From assembly GCF_009811795.1 (NCBI RefSeq), contig NZ_BLJE01000001.1, positions 558,001-622,000 of the forward strand: a stretch of 64,000 bases of DNA, written 5' to 3'. The translations under genes were made by a program, and so were the position numbers. The notes below the pieces were generated by a model that made no database searches, was not told the origin of the DNA, and saw only the letters and a program-made list of their open reading frames with translations. Positions 42,917 through 51,439 of the stretch are shown in pieces (within the stretch, counting starts at the first letter, position 1; every line of letters begins with the position of its first letter). The DNA comes from Litoreibacter roseus (GTDB lineage Bacteria > Pseudomonadota > Alphaproteobacteria > Rhodobacterales > Rhodobacteraceae).

Positions 42917-45301
42917 ATGAGCACTTTTGATGATGCAGATGCCTTTGAGGCCGCCGTGACGCCCTTGTCCCAACGCGCGATGAGCGCGCGCGCTGCGCCG
43001 TATCTTGACGATCTCAATCCGGCCCAACGCGAAGCGGTCGAGACGCTGGACGGTCCTGTCCTGATGTTAGCGGGTGCAGGCACCGGGAAAACCAAGGCCC
43101 TGACCACGCGCATCGCGCATTTGCTGACCACTGGCCGCGCGCGCTCGAACGAAATTCTGGCGGTGACCTTTACGAACAAGGCTGCGCGCGAGATGAAAAA
43201 CCGCGTCGGTCGTCTGCTGGGCGAGGCGGTCGAAGGTGTTCCGTGGCTGGGCACTTTTCATGCCATCGGCGTCAAGCTTCTGCGCCGCCATGCGGAGCTG
43301 GTCGGCCTGAAGTCGAACTTTACCATTCTGGACACAGACGACCAACTGCGCCTGCTCAAGCAGTTGATCGCGGCAGAAAACATCGACGAGAAACGGTGGC
43401 CGCCCCGGATGCTTTCGGGGCTCATCGACGGTTGGAAAAACCGCGCTTATACGCCGGAAAGTCTGCCAGCGTCCGAAGCGGGTGCATTCAATCACCGTGG
43501 CGGCGAATTGTACGCTCAGTATCAGGACCGCCTGAAAACCCTGAATGCCGTGGACTTCGGCGATCTACTCCTGCACATGGTCACGATCTTTCAGCAGAAT
43601 GACGACGTGCTGGCGCAATACCAGCGATGGTTCAAATACATCCTCGTGGACGAATATCAGGACACAAACGTTGCCCAATACATGTGGCTGCGCCTCTTGG
43701 CGTCCGGTCACAAGAACATTTGCTGCGTAGGCGATGACGATCAGTCGATCTATGGCTGGCGCGGGGCAGAGGTGGGCAACATCCTGCGGTTCGAGAAGGA
43801 TTTCGAAGGCGCGAAAGTCGTACGTCTGGAACAGAATTACCGCTCCACCGAACATATTCTGGGGGCGGCATCGGGCGTGATCGAGGCCAATAAGGGCCGC
43901 TTGGGCAAGACGCTGTTCACCGAAGCCAAGGGTGGCGAGAAGGTCCGCCTCATCGGTCACTGGGATGGTGAGGAAGAAGCCCGCTGGATCGGTGAAGAGA
44001 TCGAAGCGATGCAATCCGGTACGCGCGGGATGCATCCGTTCTCGCTCAACCAGATGGCCATTCTGGTGCGCGCCTCCCATCAGATGCGCGCCTTCGAGGA
44101 CAGATTCCTGACCATCGGTCTGCCTTACCGCGTCATCGGCGGGCCCCGGTTTTACGAACGTCTCGAGATCCGCGATGCGATGGCCTACTTCCGGCTGGTC
44201 GTATCGTCTGACGATGATCTGGCCTTTGAGCGCATTGTGAATACGCCCAAACGGGGACTAGGCGACAAAGCACAGCAGAAAATCCAGATGATGGCGCGGA
44301 CCAATGGCGTGTCTCTCTTTGAGGGGGCCAAGCTTCTGCTGGCCGCGAAGGGATTGACGGGCAAGGGCGCGGCAGAACTTCAGAAGCTGGTTGATGGCTT
44401 GGATCGCTGGGGCCGCATTCAACGCGGGACCGAGATGAGCCATATCGAACTGGCCGAAATGGTACTAGAGGAGTCCGGCTACACCGAGATGTGGCAGAAC
44501 GACAAGACGCCCGAGGCGCCGGGGCGGTTGGATAACCTTAAGGAACTGATCAAAGCGTTGGAGCAGTTTGAAAACCTGCAAGGTTTCCTCGAACACATCG
44601 CGCTGGTGATGGACAATGATAGCGAGGATGCGGCTGAGAAAGTCAGTGTCATGACCCTGCACGCCGCCAAGGGGTTGGAGTTTCCCGCGGTCTTTCTACC
44701 GGGCTGGGAGGACGGCTTGTTCCCGTCCCAACGCTCCATGGATGAAAGCGGCCTCAAGGGGCTCGAGGAAGAGCGCAGGCTGGCCTATGTGGGCATCACC
44801 CGCGCGGAGGAGGTCTGCACGATTTCCTTCGCGGGCAACAGGCGGGTCTACGGACAGTGGCAGTCGTCCATGCCGTCGCGTTTCATTGACGAATTGCCTG
44901 AAGAGCATGTTGAGGTTTTGACGCCCCCCGGTCTTTACGGCCATCAGGGTGGCAACGCGGCCACCGCATCCCCTGTCATGGCCGCCTTGGGCGAAAGCGA
45001 TCTGCAGGAAAAGGCCGCAAACGCAAATGTCTACAACTCACCTGGCTGGCGGCGTCTTCAGGAGCGTCAGACCAGACGCGGCATGAGCCAACCCCGCGAA
45101 AGCGCCAATATCGTGATTGATGCGCAGGCCATCTCGGCCTTTACCGTGGGAGACCGCGTGTTCCATCAGAAGTTCGGCTACGGCGAAGTGGCCGCCATCG
45201 AGGGCGACAAACTGGACGTGGCCTTCGACAAGGCCGGAACCAAGAAGGTCGTTTCCAAGTTTATCGTAGCAGCGGAGAGTGCGGGCGACGTACCCTTCTG
45301 A
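42917..45301 (+). CDS. uvrD: ATP-dependent DNA helicase UvrD/PcrA
   Basis: 794 residues of superfamily 1A. Motif I is MLAGAGTGKTKALTTRI (about residue 53), motif Ia LAVTFTNKAAREMKNRV, motif II LVDEYQDTN, motif III CVGDDDQSIYGWRGAE, motif IV VVRLEQNYRST, motif V VSVMTLHAAKGLEFPAVFLPGWEDGLFPS and motif VI EERRLAYVGITRAE. The C-terminal Tudor-like PcrA/UvrD domain is seen in VGDRVFHQKFGYGEVAAIEGDKLDVAFDKAGTKKVVSKFI. It acts in nucleotide excision and mismatch repair and clears recombinase filaments. A perfect LexA box is directly upstream, so SOS induction is expected. Confidence 0.96.
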   Translation: MSTFDDADAFEAAVTPLSQRAMSARAAPYLDDLNPAQREAVETLDGPVLMLAGAGTGKTKALTTRIAHLLTTGRARSNEILAVTFTNKAAREMKNRVGRLLGEAVEGVPWLGTFHAIGVKLLRRHAELVGLKSNFTILDTDDQLRLLKQLIAAENIDEKRWPPRMLSGLIDGWKNRAYTPESLPASEAGAFNHRGGELYAQYQDRLKTLNAVDFGDLLLHMVTIFQQNDDVLAQYQRWFKYILVDEYQDTNVAQYMWLRLLASGHKNICCVGDDDQSIYGWRGAEVGNILRFEKDFEGAKVVRLEQNYRSTEHILGAASGVIEANKGRLGKTLFTEAKGGEKVRLIGHWDGEEEARWIGEEIEAMQSGTRGMHPFSLNQMAILVRASHQMRAFEDRFLTIGLPYRVIGGPRFYERLEIRDAMAYFRLVVSSDDDLAFERIVNTPKRGLGDKAQQKIQMMARTNGVSLFEGAKLLLAAKGLTGKGAAELQKLVDGLDRWGRIQRGTEMSHIELAEMVLEESGYTEMWQNDKTPEAPGRLDNLKELIKALEQFENLQGFLEHIALVMDNDSEDAAEKVSVMTLHAAKGLEFPAVFLPGWEDGLFPSQRSMDESGLKGLEEERRLAYVGITRAEEVCTISFAGNRRVYGQWQSSMPSRFIDELPEEHVEVLTPPGLYGHQGGNAATASPVMAALGESDLQEKAANANVYNSPGWRRLQERQTRRGMSQPRESANIVIDAQAISAFTVGDRVFHQKFGYGEVAAIEGDKLDVAFDKAGTKKVVSKFIVAAESAGDVPF

Positions 45302-45324
45302 CCGCGCGGTTTTGGGGGTGAGAC

Positions 45325-45963
45325 ATGTCTGGTAAACTCGAGCACGCACGCACACTTCACCCCTCGCTCCTGAAATTCTGTGGCTATCTGGCTATTTTCG
45401 GGGCCATCGCACTGGTGGTGGGTAACATCTGGGGCAGCCTCGTGGTGCCCGATCATGACTGGGTCGCCGATACGGTCTCTGACTTGGCGGCGGGCGAATA
45501 CGAAATCATTCAGGACTTTGCGCTTTATCTTTATGCGGCGGGCCTTCTTGGTTTGGCGCTGGCGGGTGCGCATTTCCACGCGGGCAAGCGCTGGTGGTCT
45601 GCAGGCATCCTGTCCCTCGCCATCCTTGCCGCGCTGGTCGTCGTCATCGGCGCACGCAACGAGTATGGCGACGGCGACAACGAGGGCGTCGTTATTCATA
45701 TCTACCTCGTCTACGGGCTGGGGGTCTTCTTCCTGATCGCCCCCCTCAGTCTGGCCCGAGGTCTTGCCAAACGGTCCACTCGGGACGCCATGATCTCCCG
45801 CGGGTGCGCCATCGCGTGGGGCATCGCCGCGCCGATTTTCTTCTTTTTGCCGACGGAATTCGACGGCCTCTGGGAGCGCGGGCTTGGCGTCATCACGGTG
45901 ATTTGGGTCATCATGATGGGCCTCCATTTCCTAAGGGCCGCGCAGGATTTGGCAGAGAGCTAA
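45325..45963 (+). CDS. DUF998-type integral membrane protein
   Basis: 212 residues with six predicted membrane segments: the first at about residues 17-40 (LKFCGYLAIFGAIALVVGNIWGSLV), then around 65-82, 92-109, 125-145, 158-175 and 183-200. Charged residues DHDWVADTVSDLAAGEYE after the first helix and the Asp/Glu-rich loop GARNEYGDGDNEG are characteristic of DUF998-like proteins. Function unknown. It starts 23 bases after the uvrD stop and may be cotranscribed. Confidence 0.72.
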   Translation: MSGKLEHARTLHPSLLKFCGYLAIFGAIALVVGNIWGSLVVPDHDWVADTVSDLAAGEYEIIQDFALYLYAAGLLGLALAGAHFHAGKRWWSAGILSLAILAALVVVIGARNEYGDGDNEGVVIHIYLVYGLGVFFLIAPLSLARGLAKRSTRDAMISRGCAIAWGIAAPIFFFLPTEFDGLWERGLGVITVIWVIMMGLHFLRAAQDLAES

Positions 45964-46124
45964 GATCCCAGATCTACGCGGATCAGCAGCCGGGAATAAT
46001 TCTTATTGCCACTTGCGGTGATCGTGTAAGTGCCGCCGCGTGGTCCGGTATAGCAACGGGAGGTGTAGGTTCGGCGGGGCGTGTAGGTTTCGCGGTTTGG
46101 ACGGGTTGAAGCGCGAGATCTCAT
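45960..46124 (-). CDS. Small basic protein with PBCV-type basic adaptor-like motif
   Basis: 54 codons from an ATG whose ATGA overlaps the stop of the LysE gene. The product MRSRASTRPNRETYTPRR ... continues with CYTGPRGGTYTITASGNKNYS, which resembles the PRGGxYxxxxSGxKxY pattern of the 'PBCV-specific basic adaptor' domain found at the ends of some bacterial proteins. The frame is open further upstream but there it merely mirrors the LysE gene. It could be a real coupled mini-gene or the remnant of a longer protein. Function unknown. Confidence 0.4.
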   Translation of the reverse strand: MRSRASTRPNRETYTPRRTYTSRCYTGPRGGTYTITASGNKNYSRLLIRVDLGS

Positions 46125-46720
46125 CCGTTCGGCCAGATCACCGGATAAAGTGACGCCACCAGAAGAACAGCCATCAGCCAGTTGAAGGCGCGCAGGCGGG
46201 CAGGGTTTGTCAGAACGCGGCGCATTTGCTGGCCAAGAATTGTCCAACTGCTGACCGACGGCAAATTGATAGCCCCGAAGATCACGGCGACCATACCGAT
46301 GGCAAACAGCGTCTGTTCGGGGGCGTAGACGCTGACGGCGGTCAGGGCCATGGCCCAGGCCTTCGGGTTCACCCATTGGAAGGCGGCCGCCTGCAGGAAT
46401 GTCATGGGTGTGCCGCCGGCCTCGCCCTCTTTGGGCGGTGCGGCATTGGCGATCTTCCACGCCAGATACAAGAGATACGCCACGCTGAAGACCTTCAACA
46501 CGGTGTGGCTGACGGGATAGCGGTCGAAAATCTGCACCAGACCGACGCCCACAAGAACGACCATCAGCACGAAGCCCAGCCCCACACCAAGCATATGCGG
46601 GATCGTCCGTCGGAACCCGAAATTGGCACCCGACGCCATCAGCATCAGATTGTTGGGCCCAGGCGTGATCGACGACACGAAGGCAAACAGGGCAAGGGCG
46701 GAGAGGATGTCATAACTCAT
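46121..46720 (-). CDS. LysE-family amino-acid exporter
   Basis: 199 residues with about six membrane helices. The family signature is at the N-terminus: LALFAFVSSITPGPNNLMLMASGANFGFRRTIPHMLGVGLGF. Further on come AYLLYLAWKIANAAP and QAAAFQWVNPKAWAMALTAVS, typical of LysE/RhtB translocators that export amino acids or related solutes. It is divergent from an Lrp-type regulator with a 73-base gap, the common exporter-regulator arrangement (compare lysE-lysG or other Lrp-controlled exporters), so export is probably induced by an amino acid sensed by that regulator. Confidence 0.9.
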   Translation of the reverse strand: MSYDILSALALFAFVSSITPGPNNLMLMASGANFGFRRTIPHMLGVGLGFVLMVVLVGVGLVQIFDRYPVSHTVLKVFSVAYLLYLAWKIANAAPPKEGEAGGTPMTFLQAAAFQWVNPKAWAMALTAVSVYAPEQTLFAIGMVAVIFGAINLPSVSSWTILGQQMRRVLTNPARLRAFNWLMAVLLVASLYPVIWPNG

Positions 46721-46793
46721 ACCGCAACGTTAGGCTGGTCCAGACCGATTTTGGTTGCGTCTTGATGGGCCTCACGGCAAAATTGCGCAATTG

Positions 46794-47246
46794 ATGACGA
46801 AATTTGATCAGATAAACGAGAGAATATTGCAAGCTCTGTCCGAAGATGGACGTATGAGTAACATTGATTTGGCCGAAAAGGTGGGCCTGTCGCCCTCCGC
46901 CTGTCTCAGACGCGTGCAAGATCTTGAGCGAACCGGTGTGATCCGGGGATACCGGGCCGTGCTGGACCGCGCCAAGCTGGGCGCGGGCTTCGTGGCCTAT
47001 ATCGGCGTCGGCCTGTCGGATCACTCAAAGGCCAGCCAAGAGGCCTTCGAGCGCTCGATCTCCCGCTCGTCCCATGTGCGCGAGTGCCATAACATCACCG
47101 GCACAATTGAATACCTCTTACGCGTCGAATGTATCGACATCGCTGACTACAAGCATTTCCACACCGAAATTCTGGGGGTCCTGCCTCAGGTGAACTCCAT
47201 CACCTCCTACGTCGTCATGGGATCGCCCAAAGACGAACGCGCTTAA
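46794..47246 (+). CDS. Lrp/AsnC-family transcriptional regulator
   Basis: 150 residues from the ATG at 46794. The N-terminal helix-turn-helix is LDxxNERILQALSEDGRMSNIDLAEKVGLSPSACLRRVQDLERTGVIRGYRAVLD-like (here FDQINERILQALSEDGR...), and the C-terminal RAM domain includes CHNITGTIEYLLRVECIDIADYKHFHTEIL for amino-acid binding and oligomerisation. It is divergent from the LysE exporter gene, its likely target. An upstream in-frame start would add 13 unconserved residues. Confidence 0.92.
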   Translation: MTKFDQINERILQALSEDGRMSNIDLAEKVGLSPSACLRRVQDLERTGVIRGYRAVLDRAKLGAGFVAYIGVGLSDHSKASQEAFERSISRSSHVRECHNITGTIEYLLRVECIDIADYKHFHTEILGVLPQVNSITSYVVMGSPKDERA

Positions 47247-47260
47247 AAGGGTCGACGCAT

Positions 47261-47434
47261 AAAAAAACGGCGGTACCAGGGAGGAGGCGGTACCGCCGTT
47301 CGCAGTCACGAGATACCCAGGGAGGAGGAAGGGCAGCCCGTATTCGGTTGTTTCGTGGCGACGATCCCGAGGGAGGATCGAGATCGTCGCCGGAGACATA
47401 ATGGGATCCAAGGGAGGAGGCAGATCACATTATG
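47261..47434 (-). ncRNA. CcsR/cuckoo-type small RNA cluster (four CCUCCUCCC-type loop hairpins)
   Basis: Four hairpins follow the DUF1127 stop codon, each with a CCUCC-type loop on the minus strand. (1) 47397-47434: stem CATAATG/CATTATG plus GATC/GATC, loop with CCTCCTCCC. (2) 47357-47391: 10-base stem GGCGACGATC/GATCGTCGCC, loop with CCTCCC. (3) about 47312-47344: weaker stem GATAC/GTATT, loop with CCTCCTCCC. (4) 47261-47300: perfect 12-base stem AACGGCGGTACC/GGTACCGCCGTT, loop with CCTCCTCCC, then seven T's, making it the terminator. This is the layout described for CcsR1-4 downstream of RSP_6037 (CcaF1) in Rhodobacter sphaeroides, processed from one transcript and active in stress response. 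Confidence 0.88.
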
Positions 47435-47442
47435 CTAACTGG

Positions 47443-47652
47443 TCAGCTATAGGCCGCCTCGTAGGCGATGCGGCGCAGGATCGAACGGCTCAGGCCGAGG
47501 TCATTCAACTCACGGTCTGTCAGGGCCGACAGCTCGTTGAGCGTCTGGCGATAAAGACGGTACTGCGCATAGCGCTGCTTCAATTCCGCGACGAACCCGC
47601 CAAGATGTGCGGCGGAGCCTGCGCGCGACTGGGATTGGGTTGTGAACGACAT
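47443..47652 (-). CDS. ccaF1: DUF1127 small protein (CcaF1-like)
   Basis: 69 residues from the ATG at 47652, with AAAGGAAAAA just upstream. The C-terminal half holds the DUF1127 motif: YRLYRQTLNELSALTDRELNDLGLSRSILRRIAYEAAYS. The N-terminal half is Ser/Gln-rich (MSFTTQSQSRAGSAAHLGGF). In R. sphaeroides the equivalent protein CcaF1 (71 residues) binds RNA and influences maturation of the sRNAs encoded in its own 3' region; the four hairpins 8 bases downstream here match that arrangement. Stress-sigma (RpoH-type) control is known for that relative; I could not identify the promoter with confidence. Confidence 0.88.
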   Translation of the reverse strand: MSFTTQSQSRAGSAAHLGGFVAELKQRYAQYRLYRQTLNELSALTDRELNDLGLSRSILRRIAYEAAYS

Positions 47653-47956
47653 TCTTTTTCCTTTAAACTTTGCCTGTAAGAGCTTTGGCCCGCACGGCCT
47701 GCTCTCGTTTCTTGTCTCAATATTTAGGGAATTGCTGCGCCGCCACAATAGCGCAAGTTTCAATGCTGCTATGCAGCAAATGCATGGCTTAACTATCTGT
47801 AAACATTGCGTTACCTAGCGGAAGATTGGCCAGAATTCGCGCAAAATTTAGCTGAAATCCTGTTCACGCCGCCCACAATATAGCCGTTTCATGTATCAAG
47901 CCTTGCACCTGCGCGCGGGGCGTCTCATTTAGATCACAGGTCAAGGGGGAAATGGC

Positions 47957-49027
47957 ATGTCGGTCACGCGCGAAAATGTGCTCAACGCACTGTCCACTAT
48001 CGGGCTGCCCAGCGGCGGGGACCTTGTTTCGCTCGATATGATCCGCGCTGTCTCGATTCAGAACGACTCCGTCAGCTTTGTCATCGAAGCCCCTGCAGAT
48101 GATGCCCCACGCATGGAACCTGTCCGCGCCGCCGCCGTGAGGATGGTCGAGGCCCTCGACGGCGTCAGCCAAGTGTCTGCTGTTCTGACCGCCCACCGCC
48201 CCGCAGATGCAAAACCCGCGGCGCCTTCCCTCAAAGTGGGACGGCATCCCACCCCGCAGGCGGGTCCGACAAAACCTGCAGGCGTTGACCGCATTGTTGC
48301 GATCGCGTCTGGCAAGGGCGGTGTCGGCAAGTCCACACTGTCTTCTAACCTCGCCATCGCGCTGGCGCGGCAGGGGCGGCGGGTTGGCCTGCTTGATGCC
48401 GATATTCACGGCCCCTCTCAACCGCGCATGATGGGGGTGTCTGGAAAGCCCGCATCCCCGGACGGCAAAACGATCCTGCCCCTGCACGGCCACGGCGTCA
48501 CTGTTATGTCCATTGGTCTGATGATGGACCCCGACAAGGCGGTCGTCTGGCGGGGTCCTATGTTAATGGGTGCCTTACAGCAGATGCTGGGGCAGGTGGC
48601 ATGGGGCGATCTGGACATTCTTTTGGTTGATCTGCCACCGGGCACCGGGGATGTGCAGCTCACACTTTGTCAGAAAACCCAGATGACCGGCGCCATTGTC
48701 GTATCGACCCCTCAGGATGTGGCACTTCTGGATGCGCGCAAGGCACTTGATATGTTCGACACCCTAAATACCCCGGTTCTGGGGCTGGTGGAGAATATGT
48801 CTATGTATGTCTGCCCTGATTGCGGGCGAGAGGCACATATCTTTGGCCACGGCGGTGTGCGGGATGAGGCCAAGCGCCTGAACCTGCCGTTTTTGGGGGA
48901 GATCCCGCTTGATCTGGATATCCGACTGGCGGGCGATGCAGGCACGCCCGTTGCTTTGACCGACGGTCCGGTTGCAGATGCCTACAAAGCTCTGGCCAAA
49001 CGTTTGATCGACGACGGCTTGGCTTAA
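47957..49027 (+). CDS. mrp: Mrp/NBP35-type iron-sulphur carrier ATPase
   Basis: 356 residues. An N-terminal MIP18/DUF59 domain ([31 protein letters not shown]) precedes the deviant Walker A site [25 protein letters not shown] (about residue 115). The later [17 protein letters not shown] and the CxxC pair in [15 protein letters not shown] (about residue 280), which binds a bridging 4Fe-4S cluster in the dimer, complete the Mrp/ApbC signature. It delivers iron-sulphur clusters to apo-proteins in the cytoplasm. It is divergent from the ccaF1-CcsR locus and followed by a hairpin terminator. Confidence 0.94.
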   Translation: MSVTRENVLNALSTIGLPSGGDLVSLDMIRAVSIQNDSVSFVIEAPADDAPRMEPVRAAAVRMVEALDGVSQVSAVLTAHRPADAKPAAPSLKVGRHPTPQAGPTKPAGVDRIVAIASGKGGVGKSTLSSNLAIALARQGRRVGLLDADIHGPSQPRMMGVSGKPASPDGKTILPLHGHGVTVMSIGLMMDPDKAVVWRGPMLMGALQQMLGQVAWGDLDILLVDLPPGTGDVQLTLCQKTQMTGAIVVSTPQDVALLDARKALDMFDTLNTPVLGLVENMSMYVCPDCGREAHIFGHGGVRDEAKRLNLPFLGEIPLDLDIRLAGDAGTPVALTDGPVADAYKALAKRLIDDGLA

Positions 49028-49032
49028 AGCTG

Positions 49033-49058
49033 GATTCGCGATCCACGAATCACTTTTT
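49033..49058 (+). terminator. Rho-independent terminator after mrp
   Basis: GATTCG (49033-49038), 7-base loop, CGAATC (49046-49051), then TTTTT (49054-49058). It begins 6 bases after the mrp stop. Confidence 0.65.
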
Positions 49059-49219
49059 CCTGACAGATCTGTGCAAAGAGAGGTGGATTTCGTCGGTTTC
49101 CAAAGTTTTTTGGAAAAATATTGCACTTTATCCCACCCCCATTACGGCACCTCATGTAGTAGGCAGCGCATATCGAAGGCGCAATCTGTAGATGCTACGA
49201 AGCTCTAAACACCCTTGGG

Positions 49220-49546
49220 TTGCATCAGATTCCATCGTTACCCATAGAAAACCCATAAAGTGGGATTGATTTCCAAACGGCTTCCGGTAAGTTGGTTTCC
49301 AAGATGAGCAGAGCATAACAAGGGGCAATAAGAACCCCATAAGGCGACCGAAAAGGTTTCATACAGGCACCCTGTTTCATCAAACATCGTTCGGTCCTGC
49401 GCGAGCAGACATCCCCCCAGGTGGCGCGGACCGAACACCTCCCCTAGTGGGACGAGGGCGGCGGATTGGGCAGTGGCAGCAGCTCAATCCGCCGTTTCCA
49501 TTTCAAGCAGACATCTGGGCGGGACGGGACAAGGGCGCGCGGCAAC
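49220..49546 (+). ncRNA. Structured mraZ leader, candidate UpsM-type small RNA
   Basis: The 519-base gap between mrp and mraZ has no ORF I can support. It carries a possible promoter (TTGCAT, 17-base spacer, CATAGA; 49220-49248) and a strong stem-loop at 49389-49436: GTTCGGTCC pairs with GGACCGAAC, extended by GCGC/GCGC around a C-rich loop. In Rhodobacter sphaeroides the dcw cluster has an extended 5' leader that yields the ~200-nt sRNA UpsM ending near a terminator-like hairpin. Promoter-to-hairpin distance here is about 180 nt, so an equivalent RNA is likely; sequence homology was not tested. Another dyad, TTTCCAA/TTGGAAA, lies upstream at 49097-49116. Confidence 0.5.
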
Positions 49547-50068
49547 GTGGCACGGACGTTTAGAGGCGACAGCATCCATAAGGTGGATGCGAAGGGCAGG
49601 GTGTCTATCCCGGCCAGCTTCCGTCGTGCATTGGAGGAAGGCGATCCCGACTGGACCGAAGGCCTGTCCCCTAAGTTCGTTCTGGTGTTCGGCGGCAAGC
49701 AACAGAAATTCCTCGAAGTGTACACGAAAGAAGCGGCGGCAGAGGTCGATGACCGGATCCGCAAGCTTCCGCGCGGCACACCACAACGCCGCGTGCTGGA
49801 AAACCTCTTTGGCGCTCAGGCGGTGGAACTGTCCATCGACGACGCGGGCCGTATGATCCTGTCGCCGTCCTTGCGCGAAAAGATCGGCATCGACGACCAA
49901 GCCAACTTTATCGGCGCAACAGACACATTCCAGATTTGGGCGCCCGACGACCGTCAGGATCAGGTCGAGGACCTCGATGACTGGATCAGCGCACAGGGCG
50001 ACGATTTCGATCCGCTCACGCTGTTGCAGCTGGCGGACGCGCCGAACCCTGTGTCCCGGCAGGAGTAG
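49547..50068 (+). CDS. mraZ: Division/cell wall cluster transcriptional repressor MraZ
   Basis: 173 residues from a GTG at 49547, which gives [29 protein letters not shown], the conserved start; in-frame ATGs upstream would add unconserved residues. Two AbrB-like SpoVT repeats are visible: [14 protein letters not shown] near residue 14 and [18 protein letters not shown] near residue 99. MraZ binds repeats upstream of its own gene and represses the dcw cluster. It is the first gene of that cluster here and is separated from rsmH by 4 bases. Confidence 0.92.
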   Translation: MARTFRGDSIHKVDAKGRVSIPASFRRALEEGDPDWTEGLSPKFVLVFGGKQQKFLEVYTKEAAAEVDDRIRKLPRGTPQRRVLENLFGAQAVELSIDDAGRMILSPSLREKIGIDDQANFIGATDTFQIWAPDDRQDQVEDLDDWISAQGDDFDPLTLLQLADAPNPVSRQE

Positions 50069-50072
50069 GTCG

Positions 50073-51071
50073 ATGATCGCTGCCGCGTCTGATCATCCAG
50101 AAGGGGCCGCACCGCATCTGCCCGTTCTCATTGATGCAATTCTCGAGCGCGTCGAGTGCACGGGCACTTGGCTTGATGGCACATTCGGCGCCGGTGGCTA
50201 CGCCCGCGCGCTGCTGGATGCGGGGGCCACGTCTGTTATTGGTATTGACCGCGATCCACTGGCCTTCGAGATGGCGGCACCTTGGGCCGATACATATGAC
50301 CGACTTACGCTTATTCCCGGCGTATTCTCGCAACTGGACATCTTGGCGGGCGATCACGGCCCCCTGAGCGGCGTCGTGCTGGATCTGGGTGTTTCCTCCA
50401 TGCAGCTTGACCGGGCCGAGCGCGGCTTTTCCTTCCTGCGCGACGGGCCGCTCGACATGCGTATGGGGCAGGATGGGCCGTCTGCGGCGGATCTGATCAA
50501 CACGGCTTCCGAGGATGTGCTGGCCGATATTCTGTTCCAATACGGGGAAGAGCGCGCCTCCCGCCGGATCGCCAAGGCCATCATCGCGGCTCGGCCCCTG
50601 TCCACCACGGGTCAGCTTGTGACGGCCATCGAAGGCGTTCTGCCAAAAGGCAAGCCGGGACAGAGCCATCAGGCCACCCGCAGTTTTCAGGCCATTCGCA
50701 TCGCGATCAATGACGAGCTGGGCGAGGTGATCGGCGGGCTGGAAGCCGCAGAACGCGCCTTGGCCCCCGGCGGGTATCTCGCCGTCGTTACCTTTCATTC
50801 TCTGGAAGACCGAGTGGTGAAGAAGTTTTTTGCGTCGCGCGCAGGCCGCAGCGGCGGCGGCAACCGGTATGCGCCCGAAACAAAGACAGAGGCCGCAACC
50901 TTCGAACCCGTCACCAAGCGTGCGGTCGTGGCGGACGCGGACGAATTGGCCCGAAACCCCCGATCGCGCTCGGCCAAACTGCGCATCGGTCGCAGAACAC
51001 AGGCACCCGCGCGTGCGCCGGACCGGGCCGGACTGGGGCTGCCGAAACTTGTCGGAAGGAGTGTCTTGTAA
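50073..51071 (+). CDS. rsmH: 16S rRNA (cytosine-1402-N4)-methyltransferase RsmH
   Basis: 332 residues from the ATG at 50073 ([27 protein letters not shown]), with AGGAG 8 bases upstream. The SAM site is [18 protein letters not shown] (about residue 30), with later [31 protein letters not shown] and [22 protein letters not shown] near residue 240, all RsmH hallmarks. It methylates C1402 in the decoding centre. The stop TAA overlaps the ftsL ATG by one base. Confidence 0.96.
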   Translation: MIAAASDHPEGAAPHLPVLIDAILERVECTGTWLDGTFGAGGYARALLDAGATSVIGIDRDPLAFEMAAPWADTYDRLTLIPGVFSQLDILAGDHGPLSGVVLDLGVSSMQLDRAERGFSFLRDGPLDMRMGQDGPSAADLINTASEDVLADILFQYGEERASRRIAKAIIAARPLSTTGQLVTAIEGVLPKGKPGQSHQATRSFQAIRIAINDELGEVIGGLEAAERALAPGGYLAVVTFHSLEDRVVKKFFASRAGRSGGGNRYAPETKTEAATFEPVTKRAVVADADELARNPRSRSAKLRIGRRTQAPARAPDRAGLGLPKLVGRSVL

Positions 51072-51439
51072 TGCGTGGTCTTTTTTATGCGATGGCCGCT
51101 TTGGCCGTGATGGGGCTGGCGTACTGGGCCTACAATGAAAACTACAAAACCCAGGACGCCCTGCGCGAAGCCGCCCAACTCCAGCGCCAGATCGGCGACC
51201 AGCGCCAGACGCTTGCGATCCTGACGGCCGAATGGGCGTATCTCAACCGCCCCGAACGCCTGCGCGAACTGGCGGACATGAACTTTGCAAGACTACGCCT
51301 TCTGCCGATCACGCCGGAGCAGTTCGTGCCAGTCACCCAAGTGCCCTATCCGGTGCCTGTGTTCGACCTCAACGAGATCATCAACGCCATTGAGGTCAGC
51401 GGCGACGCAGATCCTGCCACAGAGGAGCCAGCCCAATGA
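51071..51439 (+). CDS. ftsL: Cell division protein FtsL-like
   Basis: 122 residues. A short cytoplasmic start is followed by one transmembrane helix (residues 3-20, LFYAMAALAVMGLAYWAY) and a periplasmic coiled coil (TQDALREAAQLQRQIGDQRQTLAILTAEWAYLNRPERLRELADMNFARLRLLPITPEQF), the bitopic architecture of FtsL. Primary sequence is poorly conserved in this family; the assignment rests on topology plus position between rsmH and ftsI, with 4-base overlap to ftsI. It acts in the FtsQLB divisome subcomplex. Confidence 0.88.
   Translation: MRGLFYAMAALAVMGLAYWAYNENYKTQDALREAAQLQRQIGDQRQTLAILTAEWAYLNRPERLRELADMNFARLRLLPITPEQFVPVTQVPYPVPVFDLNEIINAIEVSGDADPATEEPAQ

Noticed and set aside
45960-46460. 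166-residue minus-strand ORF as one gene
   Set aside because: Its first two thirds mirror the LysE exporter in another frame; only the last 54 codons outside that gene are plausible as coding.
47261-47434. Spaced AGGGAGGAGG repeats read as a CRISPR-like or tandem repeat array
   Set aside because: The repeats are the loops of four different stem-loops, with unequal spacing and complementary flanks; they fit an sRNA array, not spacers between direct repeats.
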